In this document: piece after piece, positions 20,031 to 21,952 of the stretch
Position numbering within the stretch: the first letter of the stretch is position 1
Layout of the letters: every line of letters starts with the position of its first letter
NCBI GenBank assembly: GCA_964058805.1
Contig: CAXKVV010002092.1
Span: 1-21,952, forward strand
Length of the DNA stretch: 21,952 nucleotides
Direction: 5' to 3'
DNA from: Schoenoplectus triqueter
Taxonomy: Eukaryota > Streptophyta > Magnoliopsida > Poales > Cyperaceae
Program-made: the position numbers and the translations under genes
Notes under the pieces: model-generated
Seen by the model: the letters and a program-made list of their open reading frames with translations, nothing else
Told to the model about the DNA's origin: nothing
The model's database searches: none

Positions 20031-21768
20031 AAATAATCAATTTTTTATAAGAAAAATAACATATCTATAAATTTTGATGATCTTAATAGTTATTAAAATA
20101 CGTCTTAATATCTATTAAACCATTTATTTGCCTATATATGTCTTTATTTGTTTGTATATTTGTCTTTATATCTACCATAAAAGCAGTTTAATATCAAATA
20201 TAATATATTCAACCATTACATCCAACATAGTATTTATACCCAACTTTAGAAAGTAAATCATTATATCCAACATTCAACCATTAATCAACATTTAGTGAAT
20301 TCCAATTCATAACAACAATTAAAGTATCCAATGTTTAGATACCCAATTGTACATTTTCTACAATAATTAAATTGAAGTCATTCAACCAACATCGCGTAGA
20401 TTACTCAACTCTGCATTCTCTATATTATAATACAGTTATATTTTCCAACATGTTTGTATAATATGCAGCTACAAAATCAATCTCATTTTACATCTTCCCA
20501 CTCTTTCTATGTATATGTGGGTCGGTACTTATGGACAACTTAAGAATATCAATAAAGTTACATCTAAAACATTTTTTTCAAGTAATACACAACTTTCAAT
20601 CTAAATATCTCGATATATATCCGCTGAATTTCACTGCATTGTTTATCTTTACATGTTCAAAGAACTAAACCTATAAAAATTACATATATCAATAACTGAT
20701 CAGATATATAAAAGTATTTATATCTAATTTCATGTCTTAACTATCTACTAATTAAAATGTTATATCCTATATAAGAAGTCTTAATACAAATAACACAAGT
20801 GTTCTCAAATGTTGACAATTTAAATTTGTTTTTCTATTATACAATATTTTATTATCAATAATATGAAATCATAAGATATGATAAAATTTATGGCTAATGC
20901 TCTGAAGCATGTCCCACGGGATCAAACTTTCTCTTTAATCTTCTTCTTTTCTCCTCCATTTCCACTACTTCTCCATGTTCTCTGGTGATTTTTTATCTCC
21001 ATTGCACTCAATCAGCCCAACAAAGCTTTTCACAAAAGATCTAGTATCCTAATATTATTTGGGAGTAAAACTACATTATAACATGTATATAATACCTTCT
21101 TATTCAATTAATGGGGTTGCCATTCTAGCTTTACTCATACAAATTTCTCGTCTATATTAATAATTATATTGACTTTGCGACGATGATACTCCTAGAGTTG
21201 TCCCCCGTGAAAATTTTCTATTAAAAAGAAAAATAAATAAATAATTAAAATTTATAAATAAAATATAAAAAATAATTTACCACTAACAATCAACTTAAAG
21301 AAGTCTTATTACATAATATATTATATCTTACTATCTAATCTACTAAACCTTATTACTTGTTCACTAAAGTTACAGTACTAAATAAGTTTCGTCATAATAC
21401 CTAAACGTTTTGTTTTATTACCGAATCTTGTATATATTAATATCTAAATAAATAAGTCTTAATATCTTTAGAAATAAATCTTTATATATTTTTAATATCT
21501 CTAATAATAAGTAAAATACATCTAAACTCAACACAGCATTGATGCCTAAAAACAAATTTCATACCTTCATGCACATTCAAAAACTCATACGTAATAATAA
21601 AATCTAAATATTAAATCAGAAGAAAATTCAATTTCTATGCAATTATTACACTAAATATAATATTAATCATCCATCAGGTGAAAAAATTTAAATTAAATAT
21701 AAAATAACAAATAATACAATAGATAACAATAAAAATGCTTCAAAATTTAAAATTGAGCTAACACTGAA
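20031..21768. other. AT-rich spacer, no secure gene
   Basis: Very AT-rich. On the minus strand about 21055-20970 contains a possible terminal exon: TATTAG then an open stretch reading SFVKSFVGLIECNGDKK and on to ENMEK-stop. It may belong with the right-edge candidate exon but is not supported independently. Confidence 0.4.
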
Positions 21769-21784
21769 ATGAGGGGTGTCATAC

Positions 21785-21856
21785 CTTCATTTTGACTGCC
21801 TTGATTTTACTCCTTTTAGTTCCTGTTGTCTCTATCACCATCTTCTTCATCGCCAT
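21785..21856 (-). CDS. Candidate first coding exon at the window edge
   Basis: An ATG in ACCATGG context at 21856 opens 24 codons (MAMKKMVIETTGTKRSKIKA and on) that end at AAG/GTATGA, a good donor at 21784. Upstream in the sense direction is a purine-rich ATG-poor leader. A competing first ATG at 21893 opens a 25-codon acidic frame (MSSDQGEQEKNDHGDEED) in another frame. Neither matches a family I know, and the following exon is unclear, so this is weakly supported. Confidence 0.18.
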
Positions 21857-21952
21857 GGTCATTCTTCTCTTGCTCTCCTTGATCGGATGACATTGTCAAT
21901 TCTCCTCTTCTCCTTTCAATCAGTATTTATTAAAATCAATTGGTACCTTGCT

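Overview
The window is nuclear DNA of a flowering plant, most likely a eudicot. The evidence is GT-AG introns rich in A/T on the noncoding side, a complete plant laccase gene, an intronless GRAS transcription-factor gene of the LISCL type, long AT-rich spacers, and small non-autonomous DNA transposons (MITEs). I see no bacterial operons, rRNA, tRNA or CRISPR. Species cannot be named from the sequence.

Layout. 263-3007 (minus) is a seven-exon laccase gene. I spliced it by hand into one uninterrupted 581-residue frame with all ten copper-binding histidines and the copper-binding cysteine. Exon 5 carries a very good predicted target site for the conserved microRNA miR397. A TATA box lies about 80 bases upstream of the start codon. 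3100-12000 is a spacer with no convincing protein gene. It holds GGGTCGG-rich hAT-like MITEs (3807-4239, a fragment at 5611-5699, and 6691-6988 with a perfect 8-bp target duplication), a C/AC microsatellite, a block of about 600 bases of ATT/AAT repeats, a less AT-rich island at 8865-9330 with splice-like signals, and a pair of diverged 100-bp direct repeats.

12589-14922 (minus) is a complete, single-exon GRAS protein gene (777 codons, SCL14/SCL9/SCL33-like). Its leader appears to contain a 111-bp intron. The first AUG of the leader opens a 35-codon upstream ORF that overlaps the main start out of frame. The strongest initiation context is at the third codon of the annotated frame. 15300-21760 is again a spacer: three copies of a long-hairpin MITE family (16212-16590, about 16622-16940, about 19735-20030), several short duplications, and an orphan promoter-like patch with TGGGCC/GGCCCA boxes, CCAAT and TATA at 18842-19075. 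At the extreme right edge a minus-strand candidate first exon may belong to a gene that cannot be resolved here.

The two genes are both on the minus strand but more than 9 kb apart, and nothing in the sequence ties them together. The laccase is predicted to act in the cell wall (lignin or other phenolic polymerisation, under miR397/copper control). The GRAS protein is predicted to be a nuclear transcriptional co-regulator. I did not find a new biological system. The most informative observations are post-transcriptional: the miR397 site and the overlapping upstream ORF.
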